Shown one piece after another: positions 1 to 5,364 of a DNA stretch of 5,446 nt; position 1 is the stretch's first letter; every line of letters begins with the position of its first letter. The notes beneath the pieces are model-generated. The model searched no databases, was not told the DNA's origin, and saw only the letters and a list, made by a program, of their open reading frames with translations. Origin of the DNA: an uncultured Alistipes sp. (GTDB taxonomy: Bacteria; Bacteroidota; Bacteroidia; Bacteroidales; Rikenellaceae); the NCBI GenBank assembly GCA_959604655.1, contig CAUHCL010000124.1, forward strand, positions 1-5,446, written 5' to 3'. Both the position numbers and the translations under genes were made by a program.

Positions 1-78
1 AGAGGGATTCGAACCCCCGGAGCCTCGCAGCTCAACGGTTTTCAAGACCGCCGCGATCGACCACTCTGCCACCTCTCC
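1..78 (-). tRNA. tRNA-Ser (anticodon UGA), 3' end cut off by window edge
   Basis: Read on the minus strand, this is a class II tRNA. The acceptor 5' arm GGAGAGG lies at 72-78, followed by TG and a D-arm beginning GCAGAGTGG. The anticodon stem GCGGT/ACCGT encloses the loop CTTGAAA, with anticodon TGA at plus positions 42-44. A long variable arm follows, then a T-arm with loop TTCGAAT and stem GGGGG/CCCTC. Only the first base of the acceptor 3' strand is inside the window. About six acceptor bases, the discriminator base and any encoded CCA lie before position 1. The long variable arm and UGA anticodon both indicate serine, so it reads UCA and probably other UCN codons. It is transcribed away from the HU gene. 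Confidence 0.96.
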
Positions 79-83
79 GAGTG

Positions 84-115
84 CAAAAGTAGAACAGTTT
101 TTCGGTTCTACCAAA
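84..115 (-). promoter_or_regulatory. Bacteroidetes-type promoter of the tRNA-Ser
   Basis: On the minus strand, TTTG (112-115) is followed by a 20-nt spacer and then TACTTTTG (84-91), an exact match to the TAnnTTTG -7 box. Only five bases (79-83) separate the -7 box from the first base of the tRNA, so transcription should start at or within a few bases of the mature 5' end. An inverted repeat, GTAGAAC (89-95) with GTTCTAC (105-111), fills most of the spacer. It could be an operator or chance. Confidence 0.8.
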
Positions 116-183
116 TATTTTCCGCGATTTTTCTCGGAGGCCTCGGCAAGGCGCTCATTATCAATCAAAAATATGCCGTTTTA

Positions 184-214
184 TTTGGATGTTTCGGAAA
201 AAAGATTAATTTTG
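184..214 (+). promoter_or_regulatory. Promoter of the HU-family gene
   Basis: TTTG (184-187), a 19-nt spacer and TAATTTTG (207-214) match the Bacteroidetes consensus exactly. Transcription would begin near 220, giving a leader of about 40 nt before the ATG at 260. An in-frame upstream ATG at 173 lies before this promoter and would not be on the transcript, which decides the start codon. Confidence 0.75.
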
Positions 215-259
215 TATTCGATATTGTACCGCCTACTAACCTTTACAACTTCGATCGTT

Positions 260-520
260 ATGAATAAATCGCAACTAATCAATGCGGTAGCGGAGCAACT
301 GACAATGTCCAGAGACGACGTGCGCAAGGTCGTGGACTCGCTGCTCGGAATCGCCGAACGCACTCTGTCGAACAACGAAAAGGTGCTCATCTCGGGTTTC
401 GGAATGTTCTCGGTGGTGCGAACGCCCGAGCACATGGGGCGCAATCCGCGTACGGGCGAGAAAGTCATGGTCGACGAACGGCGCAGCGTCCGCTTCCGAT
501 CGAGCATGAACATAAAGTGA
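260..520 (+). CDS. HU/IHF-family DNA-binding protein (86 aa)
   Basis: This is a small histone-like protein that would bind and bend DNA as a dimer in the nucleoid. Residues 1-45 form the helical dimerisation part (MNKSQLINAVAEQLTMS, then DDVRKVVDSLLGIAERTL). ISGFGMFSVV (44-53) is the family core strand. GRNPRTGE (60-67) is the tip of the DNA-binding arm, with the proline (Pro63) that intercalates in known HU/IHF proteins. The protein ends VRFRSSMNIK. At 86 residues it is slightly shorter than the usual ~90-95. The arm reads RTPEHMGRNP rather than the common RxARxGRNP, so its arm contacts may differ. The start at 260 is chosen because homology to HU begins there and a consensus promoter lies between it and the in-frame ATG at 173. 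The next gene is 122 nt away with its own promoter. Whether it is a housekeeping HU or a specialised paralogue cannot be told from the sequence. Confidence 0.93.
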   Translation: MNKSQLINAVAEQLTMSRDDVRKVVDSLLGIAERTLSNNEKVLISGFGMFSVVRTPEHMGRNPRTGEKVMVDERRSVRFRSSMNIK

Positions 521-583
521 CGTTCGGGCATGCAGCGCACAATCGCGCGGCACGTCGAAGCGCACGTTTTTATTTCGGATTAT

Positions 584-616
584 TTTGCGATCGGTCCGCC
601 AAAAAACGTAAATTTG
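584..616 (+). promoter_or_regulatory. Promoter of the YiiX-like hydrolase gene
   Basis: TTTG (584-587), a 21-nt spacer and TAAATTTG (609-616) match the Bacteroidetes promoter consensus. Transcription would start around 622-624, about 20 nt before the ATG at 643. This rules out the longer in-frame start at 517, which would also overlap the HU stop codon. Confidence 0.8.
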
Positions 617-642
617 CAGCCCGAACATTTAACGGCTGCGCC

Positions 643-1278
643 ATGAAAATATTCCATATACTTTGTATTCTGGCCGTCACGCTGCAGACGGCCTGCACAG
701 ACCGGGGCTACGTCCCGCAGGAGGGCGACTTGCTGTTCCGCGTGGCAGGCACCTCCGCAGCATCGAGAGCCATAGCCGACGCCACGGCATGGCGCGATTC
801 GGTCCGATTCTCGCACGTGGCGATCGTCGCCACGGAAAACGGCAAACCCTACATCATCGAGGCATCGGGCCGCGAGGGCGTCACCCGCACCGAGTGGGAC
901 GACTTCATGGCCTCGTCGCCGCAGATCGGCGGCAAGGCGGGCGTGGTCGCCATGCGCGTAACGGCCGATTTCTCGGCCTCGAAGGCCATCGAACGCGCCA
1001 AAGGACACATGGGCGAGGAATACGACCTGCACTACCTGCCGAACAACGAAAAGATGTATTGCTCGGAGCTGGTATACGAATGCTTCCTCAAGGACGACGG
1101 CACGCCGCTGTTCACCGCCGCGCCGATGAATTTCCGCGACTCGAACGGCGACATGCCCCGCTTCTGGATCGAACTGTTCGAGAAGCTGAACGAGCCGATC
1201 CCTGAAGGCGTGGAGGGCACCAACCCCAACGACATGTCGAAAGAACCCGTCCTGCGGGAGGTGCACAGATTCTTCTGA
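643..1278 (+). CDS. YiiX/YebB-like permuted NlpC/P60 cysteine hydrolase, probable lipoprotein (211 aa)
   Basis: The N-terminus MKIFHILCILAVTLQTAC is a short hydrophobic signal peptide ending in a lipobox-like LQTAC, with Cys18 as the possible lipidation site. The -3 residue is Gln, so the lipobox is imperfect. After PQEGDLLFR (25-33, the usual family opening) come RFSHVAIV with His58, YIIEASG with Glu73, and MYCSELVYECF with Cys140. A His early and a Cys late is the order of circularly permuted NlpC/P60 enzymes such as YiiX and the poxvirus G6R group, the reverse of ordinary NlpC/P60. Known relatives are papain-like hydrolases acting on peptides, amides or lipids. The substrate here is unknown. 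If lipidated it would sit in the periplasm or outer membrane. It has its own promoter and ends just before a hairpin shared with a convergent gene. Family is confident, substrate is not, and lipidation is plausible. Confidence 0.88.
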   Translation: MKIFHILCILAVTLQTACTDRGYVPQEGDLLFRVAGTSAASRAIADATAWRDSVRFSHVAIVATENGKPYIIEASGREGVTRTEWDDFMASSPQIGGKAGVVAMRVTADFSASKAIERAKGHMGEEYDLHYLPNNEKMYCSELVYECFLKDDGTPLFTAAPMNFRDSNGDMPRFWIELFEKLNEPIPEGVEGTNPNDMSKEPVLREVHRFF

Positions 1279-1291
1279 TGACTTTAATACT

Positions 1292-1313
1292 GTAATGCCC
1301 CACGGGGCATTAC
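1292..1313. terminator. Hairpin between convergent genes, possible bidirectional terminator
   Basis: GTAATGCCC pairs perfectly with GGGCATTAC over nine base pairs around a four-base CACG loop. It lies 14 nt after the stop of the YiiX-like gene and about 43 nt after the stop of the convergent GH5 gene, which is where a shared terminator would sit. No clear U-run follows on either strand, so it may instead act as a 3' end-protecting stem or need a factor. Confidence 0.55.
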
Positions 1314-1355
1314 GATCTTCGACGGCTCGCGCCTAAAGCGCAAACTCCGTTTCCC

Positions 1356-2495
1356 TTATCCCGCATATCTTTTAAGCAGTTCCAGCATCTTGCGGTCGAG
1401 TTTGTGGCCCTTGTAGTTTTCGTACTTCACGTCGCGGCGGCCGCTGTCCAGCACCCCGAACGATCCCGTAAGATTCCACAGCGACCAGCCCCAGCCGTTT
1501 TCTTCGAATATGTCGAACTGATCTTCGAGCCATGCCAGCGCCACGTGGTGAGGCGTGCGGTTGTGGCATCCGAACTCACCAATATGAACGCGGCCGCCCT
1601 GCGCGATCCAGGGCTGCCAGTTACGGTCGAGCGTCTCGCGCAGCCACTCCTTGTCGTAGATTCGGCCGTTCTCGTCGAGCGGCCATCCGAGTTTGTCTTC
1701 GGGGAAATACATCGGGCCGTCGCCGTACACCCAGTTCGCCCCGTAGTGCGAAATGAGCATCGGCTGATACCCGCGCCCGCTCTGTATTATGTCGGGCACA
1801 TCCGCCAGACTCATCAACGGACGGTTGCCCACATCCAGCCCGTCCACGATGATGGTGCGGCGTCGGCTCACGGCCCGTATCTCGTCTATCAGGCGCCGCG
1901 CCACACGGTCGTAAGCCGCATCGGCGACCGACGGAGCCTCGTTTATAAGATTGAAGCTCAACAGCTTCGACGGACACGACTTATACCGCTCGGCAAACAC
2001 CCTCCAATGATGGGCGCAAGCCTCCAGCGCATCGTCGTCTTCGAAAAGGTTCTTTTCGCCATGCGGCGGATTGATGCAGTACCCTGGAACGCGATGGAAA
2101 TTCAGGTTGATATGTATACCGTATCGACGTCCGAACTCCACCGCGCGGTCGATCTCTTCGAGACACTTCTCGTCCACCCGATACCAGTCGTCCTCGCTGC
2201 TCCAGCACCAGTACGACAGCGGGATCCGCGCGAAATTGAAGCCCCACTCCGCCATGATCTCGAAATCGGACTCCGCGAACGGCGTTTGATAGTCGGGATT
2301 GAATTTGTTCAGCAGATTGAATCCTTTCCACAGTCTTTTTTTGTTCGGATGTACGGCCGATGCGGCTTGTGCGGCATGCGAGGCTTGTGCGGCATTTGCA
2401 GCCGACAGTCCCGTTTCGGGCAGCAGTGCCGCCGACACTGCCGCGCCTGCGATACGTATAAAATCGCGGCGGGTAATACTCTTTTCGTATTTCAT
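1356..2495 (-). CDS. Glycoside hydrolase family 5 (cellulase-like) with twin-arginine signal (379 aa)
   Basis: This is a retaining beta-glycanase-type enzyme of family GH5 (clan A TIM barrel). The visible family residues are Arg90 in FNFARIPLSYW, His134 in NLNFHRVPGY, the acid/base Glu186 in FNLINEAPS, His250-Tyr251 in LISHYG, the nucleophile Glu307 in HIGEFGCH, and Trp340 in GWSLWNLTGS. All expected catalytic positions are intact and the length is normal for a single-domain GH5. The N-terminus ITRRDFIRIAGAAVSAALL has a twin-arginine motif (Arg9-Arg10) and a hydrophobic stretch, so export of the folded enzyme by Tat is likely. An Ala/Gln-rich linker (about 31-48) follows. The start at 2495 places the signal peptide at the N-terminus and is just downstream of a consensus promoter. 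An in-frame extension to 2681 would run through both promoters. The glycan cannot be told from sequence: cellulose, xyloglucan, mannan and others are all possible within GH5. No SusC/SusD genes are nearby. Confidence 0.93.
   Translation of the reverse strand: MKYEKSITRRDFIRIAGAAVSAALLPETGLSAANAAQASHAAQAASAVHPNKKRLWKGFNLLNKFNPDYQTPFAESDFEIMAEWGFNFARIPLSYWCWSSEDDWYRVDEKCLEEIDRAVEFGRRYGIHINLNFHRVPGYCINPPHGEKNLFEDDDALEACAHHWRVFAERYKSCPSKLLSFNLINEAPSVADAAYDRVARRLIDEIRAVSRRRTIIVDGLDVGNRPLMSLADVPDIIQSGRGYQPMLISHYGANWVYGDGPMYFPEDKLGWPLDENGRIYDKEWLRETLDRNWQPWIAQGGRVHIGEFGCHNRTPHHVALAWLEDQFDIFEENGWGWSLWNLTGSFGVLDSGRRDVKYENYKGHKLDRKMLELLKRYAG
2364..2399 (-). repeat. 18-bp tandem duplication coding the Ala-rich linker of the GH5 protein
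   Basis: The 14-base string GGCTTGTGCGGCAT occurs at 2364-2377 and again at 2382-2395, an 18-bp period. On the coding strand it gives a repeated six-residue unit of the AAQAS(H/A) type between the signal peptide and the catalytic domain. This looks like slippage in a linker that tolerates length change. Confidence 0.7.
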
Positions 2496-2512
2496 CTCGA
2501 TTCCTGTTTTTT

Positions 2513-2544
2513 CAAAGATACGAAAAGTCGAGTGCAGAAGCAAA
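2513..2544 (-). promoter_or_regulatory. Proximal promoter of the GH5 gene
   Basis: On the minus strand, TTTG (2541-2544) is followed by a 20-nt spacer and TATCTTTG (2513-2520), an exact consensus match. Transcription would start near 2506, leaving a leader of only about 10 nt before the ATG at 2495. The -33 box lies inside the palindrome CAAACC-GAA-GGTTTG (2541-2555). Confidence 0.8.
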
Positions 2545-2555
2545 CCGAAGGTTTG
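2513..2555 (-). repeat. Promoter-bearing repeat module, copy 1 (proximal)
   Basis: This 43-bp unit runs from the -7 box through TCGAGTGCAGAAG to the palindrome CAAACC-GAA-GGTTTG. Aligned by eye to copy 2 at 2588-2629, it matches at 34 of 43 columns with one gap. The differences fall mainly in the spacer and the palindrome loop (GAA against TTT). The palindrome arms and the AAGCAAACC block are unchanged. Confidence 0.7.
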
Positions 2556-2587
2556 ATTATGCCGAGACGGAGTATCTAAGACAAAGT

Positions 2588-2618
2588 CAAAGTTAGTAAA
2601 AATCGAGCGCAAAGCAAA
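2588..2618 (-). promoter_or_regulatory. Distal promoter of the GH5 gene
   Basis: On the minus strand, TTTG (2615-2618), a 19-nt spacer and TAACTTTG (2588-2595) match the consensus. Transcription would start near 2580, giving a leader of about 85 nt that contains the whole proximal promoter module. Both boxes occupy the same places in the repeat module as in the proximal promoter. Confidence 0.65.
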
Positions 2619-2629
2619 CCTTTGGTTTG
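2588..2629 (-). repeat. Promoter-bearing repeat module, copy 2 (distal)
   Basis: This 42-bp unit lies 75 bp from copy 1, start to start. Its palindrome is longer than in copy 1: AAAGCAAACC (2611-2620), loop TTT, GGTTTGCTTT (2624-2633), a perfect 10-bp stem. On the plus strand the stem runs into TTTT, so it could also act as a weak terminator in that direction. Confidence 0.7.
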
Positions 2630-2683
2630 CTTTTGTCCAAAGGAAATGCCTCGGACACAATCCAAAAACATAAAGCCGCACGC

Positions 2684-2716
2684 AAAAAGGGCTGTCCGAA
2701 CAGATCGGACAGCCCT
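2684..2716 (-). terminator. Intrinsic terminator of the fimbrillin-like gene
   Basis: AGGGCTGTCCGA (2688-2699) and TCGGACAGCCCT (2705-2716) form a perfect 12-bp stem around a five-base loop. On the minus strand the stem is followed by a T run (plus-strand A at 2684-2688). It lies about 75 nt past the stop of the 797-aa gene and should keep its transcription out of the GH5 gene. Confidence 0.9.
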
Positions 2717-2753
2717 CAATCCCAAATATTAAATTATACGTACCCTTTCGAGG

Positions 2754-2777
2754 TGCCGCGCGCCTCGGCGTGCGGCA
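2754..2777 (-). other. GC-rich hairpin in the 3' untranslated region of the fimbrillin-like gene
   Basis: TGCCGCGCGC (2754-2763) faces GCGTGCGGCA (2768-2777) across a four-base loop. Nine of ten pairs are Watson-Crick. The remaining one is G-U in a plus-strand RNA and A-C in the expected minus-strand transcript. It begins 12 nt after the stop codon and has no T run, so it is probably not the terminator itself. It stands out as strongly GC-rich in AT-rich surroundings. Confidence 0.5.
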
Positions 2778-2789
2778 ATCCCGAATCGG

Positions 2790-5183
2790 TTACCTTGCGA
2801 AGTAAGGATTGGTTACGGTACCCTCAGGGTGAGTGAACGTAACAACAGCAGTGTTATTAGCCGATGCACCCGTCTTTTCCGTCATGATACCACCTATATA
2901 AGCCTTCTCGTCGCTCTCCTTTTTGAGGTTAACATCGTCAGCCACCTTAATGGTCGCACCCGTGAGGTTGACATAGTTGGCTGCACCTTCGAGAGCAAGA
3001 CCTCCGACAGAAACTTCGCCCAAAGTCTCACCAGCGTCCTCATCGACTTCTCCGCCGATAATATCTATCGTCAGGCCCTCTACGTTAAGGCTGGTGACAT
3101 CGGCCTTCTTACCGAATACCGAGAAGGTATGAGCAGCGGCAGGATCGTATACTCCGTCAATAACATTCTCCTTTTCCTCTGCATCGTAAGTATAGTTCGT
3201 GATATTGACATTCTTCAACGTAAACTTATTACCTTCGATAGTAATAGCCTTGCTTGCATTGTCTACGCTTATCCACTTTTTACCAAGCAGATCGATGTTG
3301 TTTTTCAATGCGGCAGTTACGGCGGCGTTTTCAAGCTCAGCAACGGCAGCAACCAAATCCTCGGCAGTACGTATCTGGCCATCGGTGAAATTACCCTTGA
3401 GACCCGTCCACAAGCTGGTGGTAGTCGAACCCTCGGTAAACATCACAGAGAAATATTTAGTATCATCCGTCTCGGCTATGATCGCCATGATCGATGCCTT
3501 AACATCGTCAAGAGCCACATCCTTGACAGTTATCTGCTTGCCGGCCACGCCTCCGTTGATCTCACCGAACTTGGGAGCAGCAGCCACATAACTTGTAAGG
3601 TCCACATCCTCGTCGATCTCAAGGCTCTCGGCCATCAGAATGGCATTACCATCGTAAACGGGATCTGCGCCTACCAACTTGGCATTATCCCCCAGAACCG
3701 AAGCCTTTACCGAACCCAAGAGAGCAGCCTTACCGAAAGTCGTACCTGCGGCAGCCTTGATCTCACCGCCGTCGACTTTTACGTTCTTGAGCGTCATCTT
3801 ATCGTTGGCCAAGAACTTGACAACGTCAGTTTTCTTCAGAGACTTATTGTCGACCGTCACAGTAGCGTTCTTGATGATGATATTTTCAAGCGATGCGTCT
3901 GCATTATTCTCGAAGATACCGACACCCGTTGTCTTGACATTCATGTTTTCGATGGTCACAGGATTCTTGGCATCGTCGCCTGCCAGCATAAACTTAGCCG
4001 TCGCAGGGAAAATGAAATTTTCATCGTTTGTACGAAGATACCAAACATAAGCATCATACATGTTGACAGGAACCTGCGAAATCAACCTATCGTTAATCTT
4101 GCTGCAATCGAGGTCATTGATTATAAGTGCAGTCTTATACTCTGTGTTTCCTGCATTCGTCCAAACGAGATCTTCAGGTGCGTCAGCATCATTGGCAGCA
4201 TAGGTATTCACCGAATATACATAGCGCAGAAACTCATCCTCATTGGTAATCAAAGTTTTGTTCTCCAAACCGATGGTGAACGTTTTTGACTGAATATTAA
4301 ATGTGCGATTTTTTAAAGTTGTATAGTCTTTCGGAAGCACAAACTCGCCAACTGCTTTAAAATCAGCATCTTCCTCCAGCTTAGCATAGCATATCAACTT
4401 ATCATCCTTGTGCAGTTCAATATCCGTAGGTATGACAAACATAAGAGGGGCACTTCCATTATAATCAAGGGCAAGACCACCTTTACCAAAATCTAAGATA
4501 ATATTTTCGCTATTTTCAGTATTATCCTGCGCAAGGCTCAATTTTACATTTTCTTCAGATAAAGATACAGCATTCGAACCTGCAATCTTAATCTTGCCCC
4601 CATCTTTCTGTTCCAGCTCTACCTTAAACTGCTTGAGTGTTCCTTGTCCATTTACAAGAACACGCATATAGGCTGCCAGAGGGGTAAAGGTTATTTCATT
4701 CGAACTCGGATTATCATGATCGTAATTCTCCACGACAGCAACAGCAGGAATCGTCATAGTCGCAAAAGAATTTTGACGATAACGCTGAGTCTGAGGAATA
4801 GTCATATTTACCGTAGGAGCATCTGCAGTACCTTCTATCTTAGTCGACGCATTATATGGATAAACCATATAAAATGTCTCCTTGCCCAAATAATCCAAGT
4901 CTTCCTTAACAGCCTCGAAAACTGCGCTTGGACCACCTGACTTCGTGATGAACGGGATATTCTGGCTTTTATTAACGGTTGAAACACCTACCATATCACC
5001 AATATCCCACGAATATTCACCACTCTCCAAGTGGATACGGGTCTTATTTACATTATCAATTGGCATATTGGCGATAAATGCCGTTTTTCCGCTATTTACA
5101 GCAGGAGCAAGTTCGGCATCGTCTTTAGCGCAACTGCCGAGCATAAGAACTGCAGCAGAGGCAAATAATAATTTTTCTTTCAT
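2790..5183 (-). CDS. Fimbrillin-like surface lipoprotein with beta-helix/GLUG-like C-terminal region (797 aa)
   Basis: The N-terminus MKEKLLFASAAVLMLGSC is a clear lipoprotein signal with lipobox LGSC and lipidated Cys18. The next residues, AKDDAE, are Lys then acidic, like the surface-export signals known in Bacteroidetes lipoproteins. Residues about 32-300 resemble the fimbrillin/Mfa-like (BF2867-type) fold: YSWDIGDMVGV (58-68), FYMVYPYNAS (104-113), ITFTPLAAYMRVLV (164-177) and APLMFVIPTD (245-254). Residues about 310-445 and 603-711 look like two beta-helix or GLUG-like modules, with short strands such as SLENIIIKNATV, TLKNVKVDGG and TLKNVNIT. There is no enzyme motif and no obvious type IX secretion C-terminal domain; it ends NPYFAR. 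The likely role is a cell-surface adhesin or fimbria-associated subunit, inferred from family and signals. It follows a 44-aa ORF by 46 nt, probably on one transcript, and ends at a strong terminator. The 5' half is noticeably AT-rich; parts of the 3' half are not. Confidence 0.85.
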   Translation of the reverse strand: MKEKLLFASAAVLMLGSCAKDDAELAPAVNSGKTAFIANMPIDNVNKTRIHLESGEYSWDIGDMVGVSTVNKSQNIPFITKSGGPSAVFEAVKEDLDYLGKETFYMVYPYNASTKIEGTADAPTVNMTIPQTQRYRQNSFATMTIPAVAVVENYDHDNPSSNEITFTPLAAYMRVLVNGQGTLKQFKVELEQKDGGKIKIAGSNAVSLSEENVKLSLAQDNTENSENIILDFGKGGLALDYNGSAPLMFVIPTDIELHKDDKLICYAKLEEDADFKAVGEFVLPKDYTTLKNRTFNIQSKTFTIGLENKTLITNEDEFLRYVYSVNTYAANDADAPEDLVWTNAGNTEYKTALIINDLDCSKINDRLISQVPVNMYDAYVWYLRTNDENFIFPATAKFMLAGDDAKNPVTIENMNVKTTGVGIFENNADASLENIIIKNATVTVDNKSLKKTDVVKFLANDKMTLKNVKVDGGEIKAAAGTTFGKAALLGSVKASVLGDNAKLVGADPVYDGNAILMAESLEIDEDVDLTSYVAAAPKFGEINGGVAGKQITVKDVALDDVKASIMAIIAETDDTKYFSVMFTEGSTTTSLWTGLKGNFTDGQIRTAEDLVAAVAELENAAVTAALKNNIDLLGKKWISVDNASKAITIEGNKFTLKNVNITNYTYDAEEKENVIDGVYDPAAAHTFSVFGKKADVTSLNVEGLTIDIIGGEVDEDAGETLGEVSVGGLALEGAANYVNLTGATIKVADDVNLKKESDEKAYIGGIMTEKTGASANNTAVVTFTHPEGTVTNPYFAR

Positions 5184-5229
5184 CTTGATTTGAACGGATT
5201 AATTAATAAAGTCTAAATTTCAGCAATGC

Positions 5230-5364
5230 TTAAAAGTTATCATCAAATGGGCCATCACCCATATTGCCAGAACCACCACTCGCAGCGAAACCCTTCTCCA
5301 CGGCGATGGTCTCCATCTCGATTACGGGCGCCTCGTAGGCACCATAAAATTCAGTTGTTTTCAT
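5230..5364 (-). CDS. Small conserved-looking peptide of unknown function upstream of the fimbrillin-like gene (44 aa)
   Basis: An ATG at 5364 opens a 45-codon frame ending in TAA at 5230-5232. The product begins MKTTEFYGAYEAPVIEME, continues TIAVEKGFAAS, and ends in a Gly/Asp-rich tail, GGSGNMGDGPFDDNF. There is no signal peptide or membrane segment. The layout (Tyr..aPviE near the start, a Val-Glu-(x)-Gly-Phe-Ala-x-Ser block, then a Gly-rich acidic tail) is one I recognise from short hypothetical proteins found near fimbrillin-type genes in Bacteroidales, but no function is known to me. In favour of coding: it lies 46 nt before the lipoprotein gene on the same strand, an AT-rich leader typical of Bacteroidetes translation starts precedes it, and its codons are more GC-rich than the flanking non-coding DNA. 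Alternatives are a leader peptide controlling the downstream gene or a peptide precursor. Confidence 0.72.
   Translation of the reverse strand: MKTTEFYGAYEAPVIEMETIAVEKGFAASGGSGNMGDGPFDDNF

Noticed and set aside
173..259. N-terminal extension of the HU gene to the ATG at 173.
   Set aside because: A consensus promoter at 184-214 lies inside the extension, and HU homology starts exactly at the ATG at 260.
521..583. Possible HU terminator before the TTTTTATTT run near 567.
   Set aside because: No stem of useful length could be paired next to the T run.
517..642. N-terminal extension of the YiiX-like gene to 517.
   Set aside because: A consensus promoter at 584-616 lies inside it, and the signal peptide begins at the ATG at 643.
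580..1266. A 228-codon frame on the minus strand and a 180-codon plus-strand frame at 663-1205.
   Set aside because: Both overlap the YiiX-like gene in other frames and give Arg/His-rich products typical of shadow frames in GC-rich DNA.
1404..2579. A 391-codon open frame on the plus strand.
   Set aside because: It is a GC-rich shadow of the GH5 gene, whose catalytic motifs are on the minus strand. The shadow product shows no domain.
2513..2633. CRISPR-like or insertion-sequence end repeats.
   Set aside because: There are only two imperfect copies, with no regular spacers, transposase or target-site duplication. The promoter-module reading explains them better.
2496..2681. N-terminal extension of the GH5 gene to 2681.
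   Set aside because: It would cover both promoter modules and bury the twin-arginine signal more than 60 residues inside the protein.
2829..4289. A 486-codon open frame on the plus strand.
   Set aside because: It is antisense to the fimbrillin-like lipoprotein, has no recognisable domain or promoter, and the minus-strand gene has signal peptide, family motifs and terminator.
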